A stretch of 43,375 bases of DNA from Acidimicrobiaceae bacterium (GCA_002698945.1 NZZV01000062.1:1-43375); one strand, 5' to 3'; shown: positions 32,872 to 41,198, numbered from the stretch's first letter. Notes: generated by a model from the sequence alone, not told the origin. Program-made: numbers and translations.

Positions 32872-33815
32872 GTCGGTCGCGGTCGGGCTGCCGATGGGGC
32901 CCGACGTCGCTCGCCCTCGGCGCCGTGCTGATCGCGAGCTGCGCCACTGACGACACCGGCTCGCCGTCGGGTTCCGCACCGACGTCGGTGCGCCCACCGA
33001 CCATCGTGACCGCATCGTCCACCAGCTCGACGGAACTCCTTCGGCCCGAGTTGGACGTCGCGGTCCCGAGCGACGTCGAGATGTTCTTCGACTATCCGCG
33101 CTACCTCTGGCACACACGTCGCCTGAGCGTCGCGACAACCAATCTCGGCGACGCACCGATCTCGATCACCTCGATCGCGGTCCGCGCCGATCACTTCACC
33201 GAGCTGGCGCCGGAGGCCAAACGGACGGTCATCGCACCCGGCCAGCGCGTCGACGTCCAGGTCGACTTCGGCGAGCTGACGTCCTGTTCGCCCTCCGGCG
33301 ACGAGCGGGCGGCGGTCGAGGTCGAGATGCGGCACGGTGACGCAACGCCGGTGTCCTACCTGATCGAGCTGGACGATGCTCCTCTCGACGAGATCCGGGA
33401 CCGTGAATGTGGTCAGCAGCGGGTCGAGACCGCTGCCGCCATCAGGTTCGCCGACGACCGGACGATCGATGGCTCGACGATGCGAACCTCGATCGAGGTC
33501 GTCCGTCGAGACGGCACCCCCACGATCGAGATCAGCTCGCTGCGCGGCAGCGTCATCTTCGCTCTGGTCCCCGACGACGACTCGGAGCCGCTCGCGGTCC
33601 TCTCGGCGGAAATCCGGCGCGCCGCCATCCCGATCGTGATCGAGGTGAGCCGCTGTGACCCCCACGTGGTGAGCCAGAGCTCACGGACGTTCGACCTCGC
33701 CGCGTACGTCAGCGTCGACGGTGCGGCGGCCCACCGCCACCAGCTCGACGTCGATCGTCGATTGCAGGGCGAACTCCAATCGATGATCGACCACTGCGCC
33801 GCCTCCGACACATGA
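32868..33815 (+). CDS. Putative lipoprotein of unknown function
   Basis: A 315-residue exported protein not recognised as a known family. The N-terminus is positively charged, then hydrophobic (TSLALGAVLIASC), ending in a lipobox-like IASC with Cys25, so it is probably a membrane-anchored lipoprotein. A Thr/Ser-rich linker (residues 26-55) leads to an all-beta-looking region. The stretch SVATTNLGDAPISITSIAVR with HFTELAPEAKRTVIAPGQRV resembles an immunoglobulin-like or ASPM-type domain of structural proteins. Six further cysteines or fewer are scattered. GTG at 32868 overlaps the cfa stop (GTGA), so it is co-translated with cfa. Confidence 0.75.
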   Translation: MSRSRSGCRWGPTSLALGAVLIASCATDDTGSPSGSAPTSVRPPTIVTASSTSSTELLRPELDVAVPSDVEMFFDYPRYLWHTRRLSVATTNLGDAPISITSIAVRADHFTELAPEAKRTVIAPGQRVDVQVDFGELTSCSPSGDERAAVEVEMRHGDATPVSYLIELDDAPLDEIRDRECGQQRVETAAAIRFADDRTIDGSTMRTSIEVVRRDGTPTIEISSLRGSVIFALVPDDDSEPLAVLSAEIRRAAIPIVIEVSRCDPHVVSQSSRTFDLAAYVSVDGAAAHRHQLDVDRRLQGELQSMIDHCAASDT

Positions 33816-33825
33816 GACTCGCCCG

Positions 33826-34248
33826 TCAGCGAGCCTCGAGGTCGTGGAACGGATCGGGTTCGGGCGGTAGCACGGTGTCCATCACGCAGAACTCGTTGCC
33901 GCCGGGGTCGGCCATGACGATCCACGACGGTGCCGATTGCCCGATGTCGATCCGGACCGCGCCGAGCGCCTCGAGCAGAGCAACTTCGTCGTCACGAGTA
34001 CTGCCGGCCACCGGGCACACGTCGAGGTGCACCCGGTTCTTCACCGACTTGGGCTCTGCGGATCGAAGGAACAACAGGGTCGGCGCCGACGAGTTGCCCG
34101 ACACTGCGACCCCGGTTGCGTCGCGTTCGGTGATGCGATAGCCGAGCGCCGCCGACCAGAACACCGCCGCCGCCTCGGGGTCGTTGCAGTCGAACACGAT
34201 GTCGCCGATCCGAACGGTCGTGGCGGCATCATCGCGCGAGCACCGCAC
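33826..34248 (-). CDS. VOC-superfamily (glyoxalase-like) protein
   Basis: About 140 residues. RIGDIVFDCNDPEAAAVFWS and ALGYRITERD open the fold, NRVHLDVCPVAGSTRDDEVA comes in the middle, and SWIVMADPGGNEFCVMD closes it. This is the pattern of the actinobacterial glyoxalase-like domain proteins with no assigned substrate. No good ribosome site or -10 is seen: GTG at 34248 is a guess and TTG at 34260 is possible. The start region overlaps the MMPL remnant, so the gene may have lost its own promoter when that scar formed. It is convergent with the lipoprotein gene. Confidence 0.78.
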   Translation of the reverse strand: MRCSRDDAATTVRIGDIVFDCNDPEAAAVFWSAALGYRITERDATGVAVSGNSSAPTLLFLRSAEPKSVKNRVHLDVCPVAGSTRDDEVALLEALGAVRIDIGQSAPSWIVMADPGGNEFCVMDTVLPPEPDPFHDLEAR

Positions 34249-34534
34249 AGGTGAGGACAAGGTCGAGCGGGGCCCGCACGCCGGCGAGCTTCATGAACGC
34301 CGGCCCGAGCGTGCCCCGGATCACGAAGGCATCCATCAAGATCGCGAGCCCGAGTCCGAACATCTTGATGAAGGTGACGCCCGACGTGGCGAAGGCGAAG
34401 AACCTGATCGACAGCAGCAGCGCCCCAGCGGTCACGATGCGCCCGGCCCGTTCCAGACCGAGGGCGACCGCCGTGACGTTGTCGCCGGTCCGGTCGTGCC
34501 CCTCCTCGATCCGTGACAGCAGGAACACCTCCGT
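34229..34534 (-). pseudogene. MMPL/RND-type transporter, C-terminal remnant
   Basis: About 100 codons of the last part of an MMPL lipid/drug exporter: EVFLLSRIEEGHDRTGDNV, the helix RIVTAGALLLSIRFFAFA, TSGVTFIKMFGLGLAILMDA, and VIRGTLGPAFMKLAG before the stop. A full MMPL protein has about 700 or more residues with twelve membrane helices. Only the last two or three are left and there is no start. At 34535 the homology ends abruptly and a different remnant on the other strand begins, so this is a deletion or rearrangement scar. Confidence 0.75.
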
Positions 34535-34535
34535 G

Positions 34536-34630
34536 CAGCCGGGTGCAGCGGGCTTCGTGCTCAAGGACTCGTCGGCCGACGAGATCATCCGGGCCATCCG
34601 GATCGTGGCCGCCGTGCTCTCACCGACCGG
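34536..34630 (+). pseudogene. Response-regulator receiver remnant (NarL/LuxR type)
   Basis: About 30 codons matching the last helix-strand of a NarL-type receiver: PGAAGFVLKDSSADEIIRAI followed by RIVAAVLSPTGRQ. The conserved Lys of the receiver (VLKD) is included, while the phosphoacceptor half and the LuxR DNA-binding domain are absent. It abuts the MMPL remnant on the opposite strand at about 34535 and runs up to the end of the luciferase-like gene. NarL-type regulators and MMPL exporters are often neighbours, so both pieces may come from one lost locus. Confidence 0.6.
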
Positions 34631-34633
34631 GCG

Positions 34634-35722
34634 TCAGCCGGTCGCCTCCAACGAGGTCCGGTCGGCGGCGAGTTCTGAGCGGACTCGAGGCGCGACCTCC
34701 GTGCCGTAGCGTTCGATCGAGCCGAGCAGGTCGTCATGGCCCAATGTGCCCATGCTGTACTTCAGGGTGAATCGGTCGACGCCCAGCTCGCGCACGGTCG
34801 CGGTGATCTTGTCGGCGACGGTCTCGGCGCTGCCGACGTACAACGATCCGGACGGCCCGGCGGACGACTCGAACTCGGCCGGTGACGTCGGACCCCAGCC
34901 CCGCTCCGCCCCGATCTTGTCGCGCATGGCGCGGTAGTGCGGCCAGACCAGCTCGCGTGCCGCCTCGTCGTCGGACCCGACGAACCCCGGTGAGTGGACG
35001 GCGATCGGCAGCTGCGGGTGACCGAACTCCTCGAGCGCCCGGCGGTACAGATCGACGAGCGGGCGGAACCGGCGCGGCTCGCCGCCGATGATGGCGATCA
35101 TGAGCGGGAGGCCGTATCGGGCCGCCCGGACCGCCGATTCGGGGCTCCCGCCGACCCCCACCCAGGTGGTGAGGCCGGACTCGGTCCGCGGTACGACGAT
35201 CTGGCCGTCGAGTGACGCTCGGGTCGAGCCCGACCAGGTGGTCGGCACCTCGTCGAGGAGGTGGGCGAAGAGGTCGAGCCGGTCCTCGAAGAGTTCCTCG
35301 TACCGGTCGAGTGGATATCCGAACAGCGGGAACGACTCGACGAACGACCCACGTCCGAGGACGACCTCCGCCCGGCCGCCCGACACTGCGTCGAGCGTTG
35401 CGAAGCGCTGGAACACCCGAACCGGATCGTCTGAGCTGAGCACGGTCACCGCCGAACCGAGTCGGATCCGTTCGGTCCGGCCGGCGATCGCCGCCAACAC
35501 CGTCTCGGGCGACGAGATCGCGAACTCGGTGCGGTGGTGCTCGCCGACCCCGAACGCATCCAGACCGACCTGATCGGCAAGGGTCGCCTGATCCATCACC
35601 TGACGTATGACGACGGCGTCGTGGAGGGGACGTCCGAGGCCGTCGACGCCCACGTCGCCGAAGGTGTCGAGTCCCAGTTCGAGGTCGGCCCGCTCCGAGC
35701 CTGGCGTCAAAGAAGATTGCAT
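34634..35722 (-). CDS. LLM-class (luciferase-like) flavin/F420-dependent oxidoreductase
   Basis: A 362-residue luciferase-like TIM-barrel monooxygenase or reductase. It opens LELGLDTFGDVGVDGLGRPL and carries DAFGVGEHHRTEFAISSPET, the usual His pair of the family. RLGSAVTVLSSDDPVRVFQR and GRAEVVLGRGSF follow, then TWVGVGGSPESAVRAARYGL, SLYVGSAETVADKITATV and FTLKYSMGTLGHDDLLGSI. The cofactor may be FMN or F420; actinobacteria use both and nothing here decides. The ATG at 35722 is the only convincing start, but no promoter or ribosome site is obvious before it. It is divergent from the tRNA-Arg gene 93 bp away. Confidence 0.88.
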   Translation of the reverse strand: MQSSLTPGSERADLELGLDTFGDVGVDGLGRPLHDAVVIRQVMDQATLADQVGLDAFGVGEHHRTEFAISSPETVLAAIAGRTERIRLGSAVTVLSSDDPVRVFQRFATLDAVSGGRAEVVLGRGSFVESFPLFGYPLDRYEELFEDRLDLFAHLLDEVPTTWSGSTRASLDGQIVVPRTESGLTTWVGVGGSPESAVRAARYGLPLMIAIIGGEPRRFRPLVDLYRRALEEFGHPQLPIAVHSPGFVGSDDEAARELVWPHYRAMRDKIGAERGWGPTSPAEFESSAGPSGSLYVGSAETVADKITATVRELGVDRFTLKYSMGTLGHDDLLGSIERYGTEVAPRVRSELAADRTSLEATG

Positions 35723-35814
35723 GCACAAGGAAACTCGCCGACGGACGGTTCGATTCCCGCAATCGACGGGACCGCACCGTTCGGCCCTTCCCGCGCGTAT
35801 GCTGGTCGGCCGTC

Positions 35815-35887
35815 GCCCACGTAGCTCAGGGGATAGAGCACTTGCCTCCGGAGCAAGGTGTCGCAGGTTCGAATCCTGCCGTGGGCA
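35815..35887 (+). tRNA. tRNA-Arg (anticodon CCG)
   Basis: A 73-nt cloverleaf. Acceptor arms GCCCACG (35815-35821) and CGTGGGC (35880-35886) pair fully, with discriminator A at 35887. Anticodon stem CTTGC/GCAAG encloses the loop CTCCGGA with anticodon CCG at 35848-35850. The T arm GCAGGTTCGAATCCTGC is canonical. The 3' CCA is not encoded. It reads the CGG arginine codon, frequent in this GC-rich genome, and sits 0.7 kb before argS. Confidence 0.95.
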
Positions 35888-35922
35888 CTCCGAGCCCGAC
35901 GGGGCCGTGCGACAATCGCCCC

Positions 35923-36468
35923 GTGATCGATCCGGTCGACGTCCGAACCGCAGCACGGGTCGCCGTGCTGGCCGGCTTCCCGTTGGTGAACGACCACCCC
36001 GACGTCGCCGGTGTGCTGCGCCGTCCCGACCTGCTGGCACAACTCGGTCCTGCTCTCGCCGCCCCGTTCGCCGACGCCCGCATCACCGCGGTGTGTGCTC
36101 CGGAGGCGCGTGGTCCGATCCTCGGTGCGCTGGTCGCAGTCGAACTCGGCGCCGGGTTGGTGCTGGTGCGCAAGGACGAGCGCAATCATCCGGGGGCAGA
36201 TCGACGCGTGGTGTCGGCGCCGACGTGGCGCGGCGCGAGCGAGTCGTTCCAGACCCGATCATGGGACATCGAGGTGGGTGACCGGGTGCTGGTCGTGGAC
36301 GATTGGGTCACGACCGGAAGCTCCCTCCGTGCCGTTCGGTCGCTCGTGCACGAGGCCGGTGCCGAGTACGTCGGCGCGTCGGTCCTCGTCCACAAGACCG
36401 ATGCCGACACGGTTGACGACCTCCAGGTGGCGTGGCTCGTCCGATTCGAGGAGATCGTGGGCCGGTGA
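35923..36468 (+). CDS. Phosphoribosyltransferase-domain protein (adenine phosphoribosyltransferase-like)
   Basis: A 181-residue type I phosphoribosyltransferase fold. The PRPP-binding loop VLVVDDWVTTGSSLRAV is near residues 124-140, preceded by AVCAPEARGPILGALVAVEL (the purine-PRTase flexible-hood strand) and LVLVRKDERNHPGA. This resembles Apt, but the N-terminal part differs, so the base or even the reaction is uncertain; stand-alone regulators of this fold also exist. GTG at 35923 has GACAAT 6 nt upstream, roughly leaderless. It lies between tRNA-Arg and argS on the same strand. Confidence 0.82.
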   Translation: MIDPVDVRTAARVAVLAGFPLVNDHPDVAGVLRRPDLLAQLGPALAAPFADARITAVCAPEARGPILGALVAVELGAGLVLVRKDERNHPGADRRVVSAPTWRGASESFQTRSWDIEVGDRVLVVDDWVTTGSSLRAVRSLVHEAGAEYVGASVLVHKTDADTVDDLQVAWLVRFEEIVGR

Positions 36469-36574
36469 ACGAGCGTCCGCTGCGCTGATCTCGACTGCCT
36501 GGCCCGCCGTCGGGACGAGTGAGCGACCCGGAAACGGCTGAGCGCGTGCCGGCTTCTCGGGGCAGACTGGGGAG

Positions 36575-38302
36575 GTGGCCGACCCGCTCTCGCTCGTCAA
36601 CGATCTGCTCACACCCGTGTTCGCCGATATCGCCGGTGGGCCCGCCGACCCGGTGGTCCGTCCGAGTGATCGAGCCGACGCCCAGGTCAACGGAGCGCTG
36701 CCACTCGCCAAGCAGCTTGGAACGAATCCCCGTGAGATCGCCCAACGGGTCGTCGATTCAGGTGCCCTGGCGAAGGTGTGCTCCGACGTCGAAATCGCGG
36801 GCCCGGGCTTCATCAACCTGACGTTCGACGACTCCTTCCTCGCCGCCGAACTCGCGGCGATCGCCACCGGCGAGCGCCTCGGCATCTCGCCCGACCCGCA
36901 TCCCCGCACCGTCGTGGTCGACTACTCGGCGCCCAATGTCGCGAAGGAGATGCACGCCGGTCACCTCCGCACCACGGTCATCGGCGATGCCCTCGTGCGA
37001 ATGCTCGACTTCCGCGGTCACACCGTCATCCGTGAGAACCACATCGGCGACTGGGGTCGGCCGTTCGGCATGCTCATCGAGCACCTGCTCGACATCGGTG
37101 AGGACGTCGCGGCCGAAGGGATGCAGCAGGGCGATCTCGACGGGTTCTACAAGGCGGCGAACGCCAAGTTCGCCGACGACGAAGAGTTCCAGGCCCGCTC
37201 TCGCGATCGTGTCGTCAAGCTCCAGGCCGAGGACCCCGAGACGATCGCTCTCTGGCAGCGCCTCGTCGAGATGTCGACCGCCTACTTCAACCAGGTCTAC
37301 GACAAGCTCGGCGTGCTCCTCGTCGACGACGACCTGATGGGCGAGAGCAAGTACCAGTCGCTCATGCCCGTCGTGTACGAGCGACTCGAGGCGGCCGGGC
37401 TGATCGAGGAGAGCGACGGGGCCAAGGTCGTCTTCCCGCCCGGGTTCACCAACCGCGACAACGAGCCCTTACCGCTGATCGTGAAGTCGAGCGCCGGTGC
37501 GTTCATGTACGCCACCAGCGATCTCGCCTGTGTGCTCGACCGCGTCGAGCGGCTCGGTGCCGACCAGCTGCTGTACGTCGTCGGCGCACCCCAGGCCCAG
37601 CACTTCCAGATGGTGTTCGCCGTGGCGAAGATGGCCGGTTGGCTGGCCGACGGGGTCGAGGCGGTGCACGTTCCCTTCGGCAGCGTGTTGGGCGACGATC
37701 GCAAGATGCTGCGCAGCCGGACCGGCGGTGCTGTCAAGCTCGTCGAGTTGCTCGACGAGGCCGTCGAGCGTGCGGCCGACGCGGTCGCCGAGAAGAATCC
37801 CGACCTCGACGTCGACGCCCGAGCCGAGGTGGCGCGCACGATCGGGATCGGCGCCGTCAAGTACGCCGATCTGTCGACCGACCGCATCAAGGACTATGTG
37901 TTCGATTGGGATCGGATGCTCGCGTTCGACGGCAACACGGCCCCGTATCTCCAATACGCGCACGCCCGCATCTGCTCGATCTTCCGGCGGGCCGAGGTCG
38001 ATCGCAACAGCGTCCGGTCGACCGCAATCGCACTCGATGAGCCGCAAGAGCGTGTGCTCGCCAAGCGGCTGCTCGCGTACCCGTCGGCGCTGGACGAGAC
38101 GGTGAACACCTTCTCGCCGCACAAGCTGTGCACGTACCTGTTCGACCTCGCCCAGGAGTTCACGAGCTTCTACGAGCACTGCCCGGTCATGAAAGCCGAC
38201 GAGCCGGTGCGCACGAGCCGCCTCGCGCTGTGCGACCTCACGGCCCGCACGCTCGAGCACGGCCTCGGGCTGCTCGGCATCACCGCTCCCGAAGCGATGT
38301 AG
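36575..38302 (+). CDS. argS: Arginyl-tRNA synthetase
   Basis: Charges tRNA-Arg. 575 residues, the normal size. N-terminal Add1 domain (GALPLAKQLGTNPREIAQRV), then the class I HIGH motif as HAGH (residues 127-130, within NVAKEMHAGHLRTTVIGD), ENHIGDWGRPFG, and LLYVVGAPQAQHFQMVF. The KMSKS equivalent is KMLRSRTGG. The anticodon-binding domain runs from YLQYAHARICSIFRRAE to the C-terminus. GTG at 36575 follows GGGGAG closely. The gene stands downstream of tRNA-Arg(CCG) and upstream of lysA, the classic actinobacterial order. Bases 36469-36574 show nothing else. Confidence 0.96.
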   Translation: MADPLSLVNDLLTPVFADIAGGPADPVVRPSDRADAQVNGALPLAKQLGTNPREIAQRVVDSGALAKVCSDVEIAGPGFINLTFDDSFLAAELAAIATGERLGISPDPHPRTVVVDYSAPNVAKEMHAGHLRTTVIGDALVRMLDFRGHTVIRENHIGDWGRPFGMLIEHLLDIGEDVAAEGMQQGDLDGFYKAANAKFADDEEFQARSRDRVVKLQAEDPETIALWQRLVEMSTAYFNQVYDKLGVLLVDDDLMGESKYQSLMPVVYERLEAAGLIEESDGAKVVFPPGFTNRDNEPLPLIVKSSAGAFMYATSDLACVLDRVERLGADQLLYVVGAPQAQHFQMVFAVAKMAGWLADGVEAVHVPFGSVLGDDRKMLRSRTGGAVKLVELLDEAVERAADAVAEKNPDLDVDARAEVARTIGIGAVKYADLSTDRIKDYVFDWDRMLAFDGNTAPYLQYAHARICSIFRRAEVDRNSVRSTAIALDEPQERVLAKRLLAYPSALDETVNTFSPHKLCTYLFDLAQEFTSFYEHCPVMKADEPVRTSRLALCDLTARTLEHGLGLLGITAPEAM

Positions 38303-38370
38303 CTCGCTTCATCGACACGGCGCCCGACAACCGACCGAGATCGACCTTCGAGGAGGGGCGGGCGAGCCGG

Positions 38371-38376
38371 TACCGT
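38371..38376 (+). promoter_or_regulatory. -10 hexamer of lysA
   Basis: TACCGT, 8 nt before the GTG at 38385; leaderless-type spacing, suggesting lysA has a promoter separate from argS. Confidence 0.45.
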
Positions 38377-38384
38377 GACCCGGC

Positions 38385-39662
38385 GTGAGCGTGCTGCCCC
38401 GCCATCTGCTTCCCGACACCGCTGACGTCGCCGGCGACGGGTGGTTGACGATCGGCGGCTGCTCGATCCGCGACCTCGCTGCCGAGTACGGCACACCGCT
38501 GTTCGTCTACGACGAGGAACACCTTCGAGCTCGGTGCCGGGAGGCGGTCGAGGCGTTCGGACAGGGCAACGGCTACTACGCGTCGAAGGCGTTCTTGTGC
38601 CGGGCGATGGCGCGTCTGGCGTACGAGGAGGGCATGAAGCTCGACGTCGCCACCGGGGGCGAGTTGCACGTTGCCGTATCGGCCGGTATCCCGGCGTCGG
38701 CCTGCGCACTCCACGGCAACAACAAGAGCCTCGCCGAACTCCGCATGGCGATCGAGCACGGCGTCGGCCACATCGTCGTCGACAGCTTCGACGAGCTCGA
38801 TCGGATCGACGCCCTCGTCTCCGAGGCGGTCGGACCGGTCCCGAAGGTCCTGCTCCGCGTCACCCCCGGCGTCGAGGCGCACACCCACGAGTTCATCTCG
38901 ACCGGACAGGACGACTCCAAGTTCGGTTTCAATCTCGCGAACGGCGACGCGATGCGAGCGGTGGAGCGTGCCCGCAGATCATCCACCGTCGAGCTGGTCG
39001 GGCTGCACTGCCACATCGGCTCGAACGTGTTCGTCGCGTCCAGCTTCGGCAAGGCGGCCGAGGTGATGGCGAACTTCGCTGCGCCGCTCGACTTGCCGGA
39101 ACTCGTGCTCGGCGGTGGCCTCGGTGTGCCGTACGTCGAGGGTGAGGAAGCGCCGACCATCACCCAGTGGGGCAACGTGTTGCGCGACGCCTGCGAGTCG
39201 CTCGGCGTGACGGCGCGCGTCGGCGTGGAGCCCGGACGGTCGATCGTCGCGGCCGCAGCGATCACCGTGTACACCCTCGGCACCATCAAGCCGATCCCGG
39301 GCGTCCGCACCTACTTCTCGGTCGACGGCGGGATGAGCGACAACCCGCGGCCCGTCCTCTACGGCTCGGGCTACGAGTCGTTCCTACCGCGGGCACCGTT
39401 CGCCGACCGCACGACCCACGGCCGACTCGTCGGGAAGCACTGCGAGTCGGGCGACGTCCTCCTCCGCGAGGCGAAGCTGCCGGGCGACGTCGCAGTCGGC
39501 GACCTCGTGGCGACGCCGGTCACCGGAGCGTACGGCCGCTCGATGGGATCGAACTACAACCAGATCACCCGCCCACCGGTCGTGTTCGTCCGTGACGGCG
39601 ACGCACGCCTGGTCATCCGTCGCGAGACCTTCGACGACCTCCTGGCGACCGACGTCGGCTGA
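38385..39662 (+). CDS. lysA: Diaminopimelate decarboxylase
   Basis: PLP-dependent last step of lysine synthesis, meso-diaminopimelate to lysine. 425 residues. PLP-binding Lys68 in YYASKAFLCRAM, the CALHGNNKS segment, GLHCHIGSNVFVASSFG, LGGGLGVPYV, VEPGRSIVAAA and the dimer-interface Cys in HCESGDVLLRE are all present. SDNPRPVLYGSGYESFL is the usual substrate-side loop. GTG at 38385 is placed by a TACCGT hexamer 8 nt upstream and by the short gap to argS. It is normally followed by hom in actinobacteria; here a crotonase and a MazF-like gene intervene. Confidence 0.96.
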   Translation: MSVLPRHLLPDTADVAGDGWLTIGGCSIRDLAAEYGTPLFVYDEEHLRARCREAVEAFGQGNGYYASKAFLCRAMARLAYEEGMKLDVATGGELHVAVSAGIPASACALHGNNKSLAELRMAIEHGVGHIVVDSFDELDRIDALVSEAVGPVPKVLLRVTPGVEAHTHEFISTGQDDSKFGFNLANGDAMRAVERARRSSTVELVGLHCHIGSNVFVASSFGKAAEVMANFAAPLDLPELVLGGGLGVPYVEGEEAPTITQWGNVLRDACESLGVTARVGVEPGRSIVAAAAITVYTLGTIKPIPGVRTYFSVDGGMSDNPRPVLYGSGYESFLPRAPFADRTTHGRLVGKHCESGDVLLREAKLPGDVAVGDLVATPVTGAYGRSMGSNYNQITRPPVVFVRDGDARLVIRRETFDDLLATDVG

Positions 39663-39673
39663 CGCCCCGCCGG

Positions 39674-40462
39674 CTACTTCGAACCGCGCCGGCGCAGGTA
39701 GTTGCGGCTGAACTCGACCGATTCCGGGTCGGCCATGGCAGCGACGAGCGTGTCGGCGTCGTTCGCATTGCGGCCGACGCCGGCGATCTCGTCCATCACC
39801 GCGTTGACGTGCTCCTTGGTCGCCCGGATCGAGAACCACGGCTTCGCGGCCAACTCGTCGGCCAGTTCCTCGGCGGCGGCGACGAGCCCGTCGGACGCGA
39901 CGACCCGATTCACGAACCGCAGGTTGCGAGCTTCCGCGGCGTCGAACGGTCGGCACGTGAGGACCAGCTCCTTCGTCATCGCGGGACCGATCTCGCGGAC
40001 GAGCCGGGGGATGCCTCCCCACGCCAGCGGTATGCCGAGGTCGACCTCGGGGATGGCGAACCGGGCGTCGTCGCCGGCGAGGCGCAGGTCGCATGCTGCG
40101 GTGAGCACGACACCGCCGCCCACGCAGTGACCGTGCACGGCGGCGATCGTCAGCGGGCGGACGTCGGTCAATGCGCTCGTTGCGAGCCGTCCGAGATCGG
40201 CCTGTTCCCGCTTGGCGGCCGGGTCGAGCGGCCCGCCGAACGCGTCGAGATCGAAGCCGGCGCAGAACGCCCGACCGGCACCGCGGACGATGACGACGCG
40301 GATCTCGTCGACACTGCTCAACCAGTCGCTCGCCACCACGATCTCGCGCAGCAGCTCCGGCGACAGTGCGTTGAGCTTGTCGGGGCGGTTCAACAACAGC
40401 GTCGCGACCGGAGCGCCGGATGTGTGCAACAGGTCGATGGTGGAGAGCTGCGGGGCGTCCAT
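39674..40462 (-). CDS. Enoyl-CoA hydratase/isomerase family protein
   Basis: Crotonase-fold protein of 262 residues. VVIVRGAGRAFCAGFDLDAFGG and the oxyanion loop VHGHCVGGGVVLTAACDLRL are typical. FAIPEVDLGIPLAWGGIPRL retains the first catalytic Glu but has Ala-Trp where the second Glu usually stands, so the reaction may be isomerisation or hydrolysis rather than hydration. ATG at 40462 is taken; 13 further residues are possible upstream. It points against its neighbours lysA and the MazF-like gene and is not part of the standard lysA-hom block. Confidence 0.87.
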   Translation of the reverse strand: MDAPQLSTIDLLHTSGAPVATLLLNRPDKLNALSPELLREIVVASDWLSSVDEIRVVIVRGAGRAFCAGFDLDAFGGPLDPAAKREQADLGRLATSALTDVRPLTIAAVHGHCVGGGVVLTAACDLRLAGDDARFAIPEVDLGIPLAWGGIPRLVREIGPAMTKELVLTCRPFDAAEARNLRFVNRVVASDGLVAAAEELADELAAKPWFSIRATKEHVNAVMDEIAGVGRNANDADTLVAAMADPESVEFSRNYLRRRGSK

Positions 40463-40534
40463 GGTGCCCAGCCAAACAGAGCGCCGCGATGTTCGTCTCA
40501 CCGGAGCCCGGGAGTGGGCGACGGCGTGCGCACG

Positions 40535-40540
40535 TACGAT
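40535..40540 (+). promoter_or_regulatory. -10 hexamer of the MazF-like gene
   Basis: TACGAT, 8 nt before the ATG at 40549; leaderless-type spacing. Confidence 0.5.
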
Positions 40541-40548
40541 GGTCGGTC

Positions 40549-41190
40549 ATGCCCGGCAAGATCGACATCGGCGGCTACTTCCAGCGCCTCACCAAGCGGG
40601 GGAGCGGCGGACGTCGAGCCGACCGGGAGGCCGACCCCACACGCTCCGCCGGTCCGGTCATCGACGGGGAAGCACGCCGCCCGAGCGGCGTGCGCGGTGC
40701 GATCAAGGACGCGCTCGGTAAAGGCAAGTCCGGCGCGAAGCGAGCTGCCGACAAGGTGTCCCGGACCGCGCGGCGCCGCAAGCAACCCGAGTTGGCGGCC
40801 GAGAGCGTCGTCACGATCGAGTACAGCCCGCGTCGCGACGGCGACCCCGACCCCGGCGAGGTCGTCTGGGCCTGGGTGCCGTTCGAGGAAGACCCGACAC
40901 AGGGCAAGGACCGGCCGGTCGTCATCATCGGTCGACGCGGCCCGAAGCTGGTCGGTGTCCCGTTGACCACGAGACGCAACAGCCGGGAAGCGCAACTCAA
41001 CATGGGGACCGGCGGCTGGGACCCCAAGCGTCGCACGAGCTACGCCCGAATCTGGCGCATGTGCGACATCGACCCCGACCGAACGCGCCGGGAAGGTTCC
41101 GTCCTCGACGTCCAGCGATTCGAGGCCCTCGTGCGCGCCGTCGACGAGTACTACGACGTCCGGCTGCCGGACGACGACTACGACTACTGA
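40549..41190 (+). CDS. PemK/MazF-like toxin-fold protein with basic N-terminal extension
   Basis: A 213-residue protein. Residues about 85-200 carry a PemK/MazF fold (GEVVWAWVPFEEDPTQGKD, RPVVIIGRRGPKLVGVPLTT, and the final VLDVQRFEALVRAVDEYYDV). In MazF this fold is an mRNA endonuclease. The first 80 residues are a low-complexity, Lys/Arg-rich extension (GKGKSGAKRAADKVSRTARR) that a typical 110-residue MazF lacks and that may bind nucleic acid. No antitoxin-like small gene is adjacent on either side, so classic toxin-antitoxin behaviour should not be assumed. The ATG at 40549 is fixed by TACGAT 8 nt upstream. Perfect palindrome right after the stop. Confidence 0.78.
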   Translation: MPGKIDIGGYFQRLTKRGSGGRRADREADPTRSAGPVIDGEARRPSGVRGAIKDALGKGKSGAKRAADKVSRTARRRKQPELAAESVVTIEYSPRRDGDPDPGEVVWAWVPFEEDPTQGKDRPVVIIGRRGPKLVGVPLTTRRNSREAQLNMGTGGWDPKRRTSYARIWRMCDIDPDRTRREGSVLDVQRFEALVRAVDEYYDVRLPDDDYDY

Positions 41191-41198
41191 GCCCACCT

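Noticed and set aside
33817-33834. Hairpin CTCGC/GCGAG between the lipoprotein and VOC genes as a terminator
   Set aside because: Only 5 bp and partly inside the VOC coding end; too weak to report as a feature.
40549-41190. Classic toxin-antitoxin pair
   Set aside because: No small antitoxin-like reading frame directly up- or downstream; the upstream neighbour is a crotonase on the other strand and the downstream one is hom.
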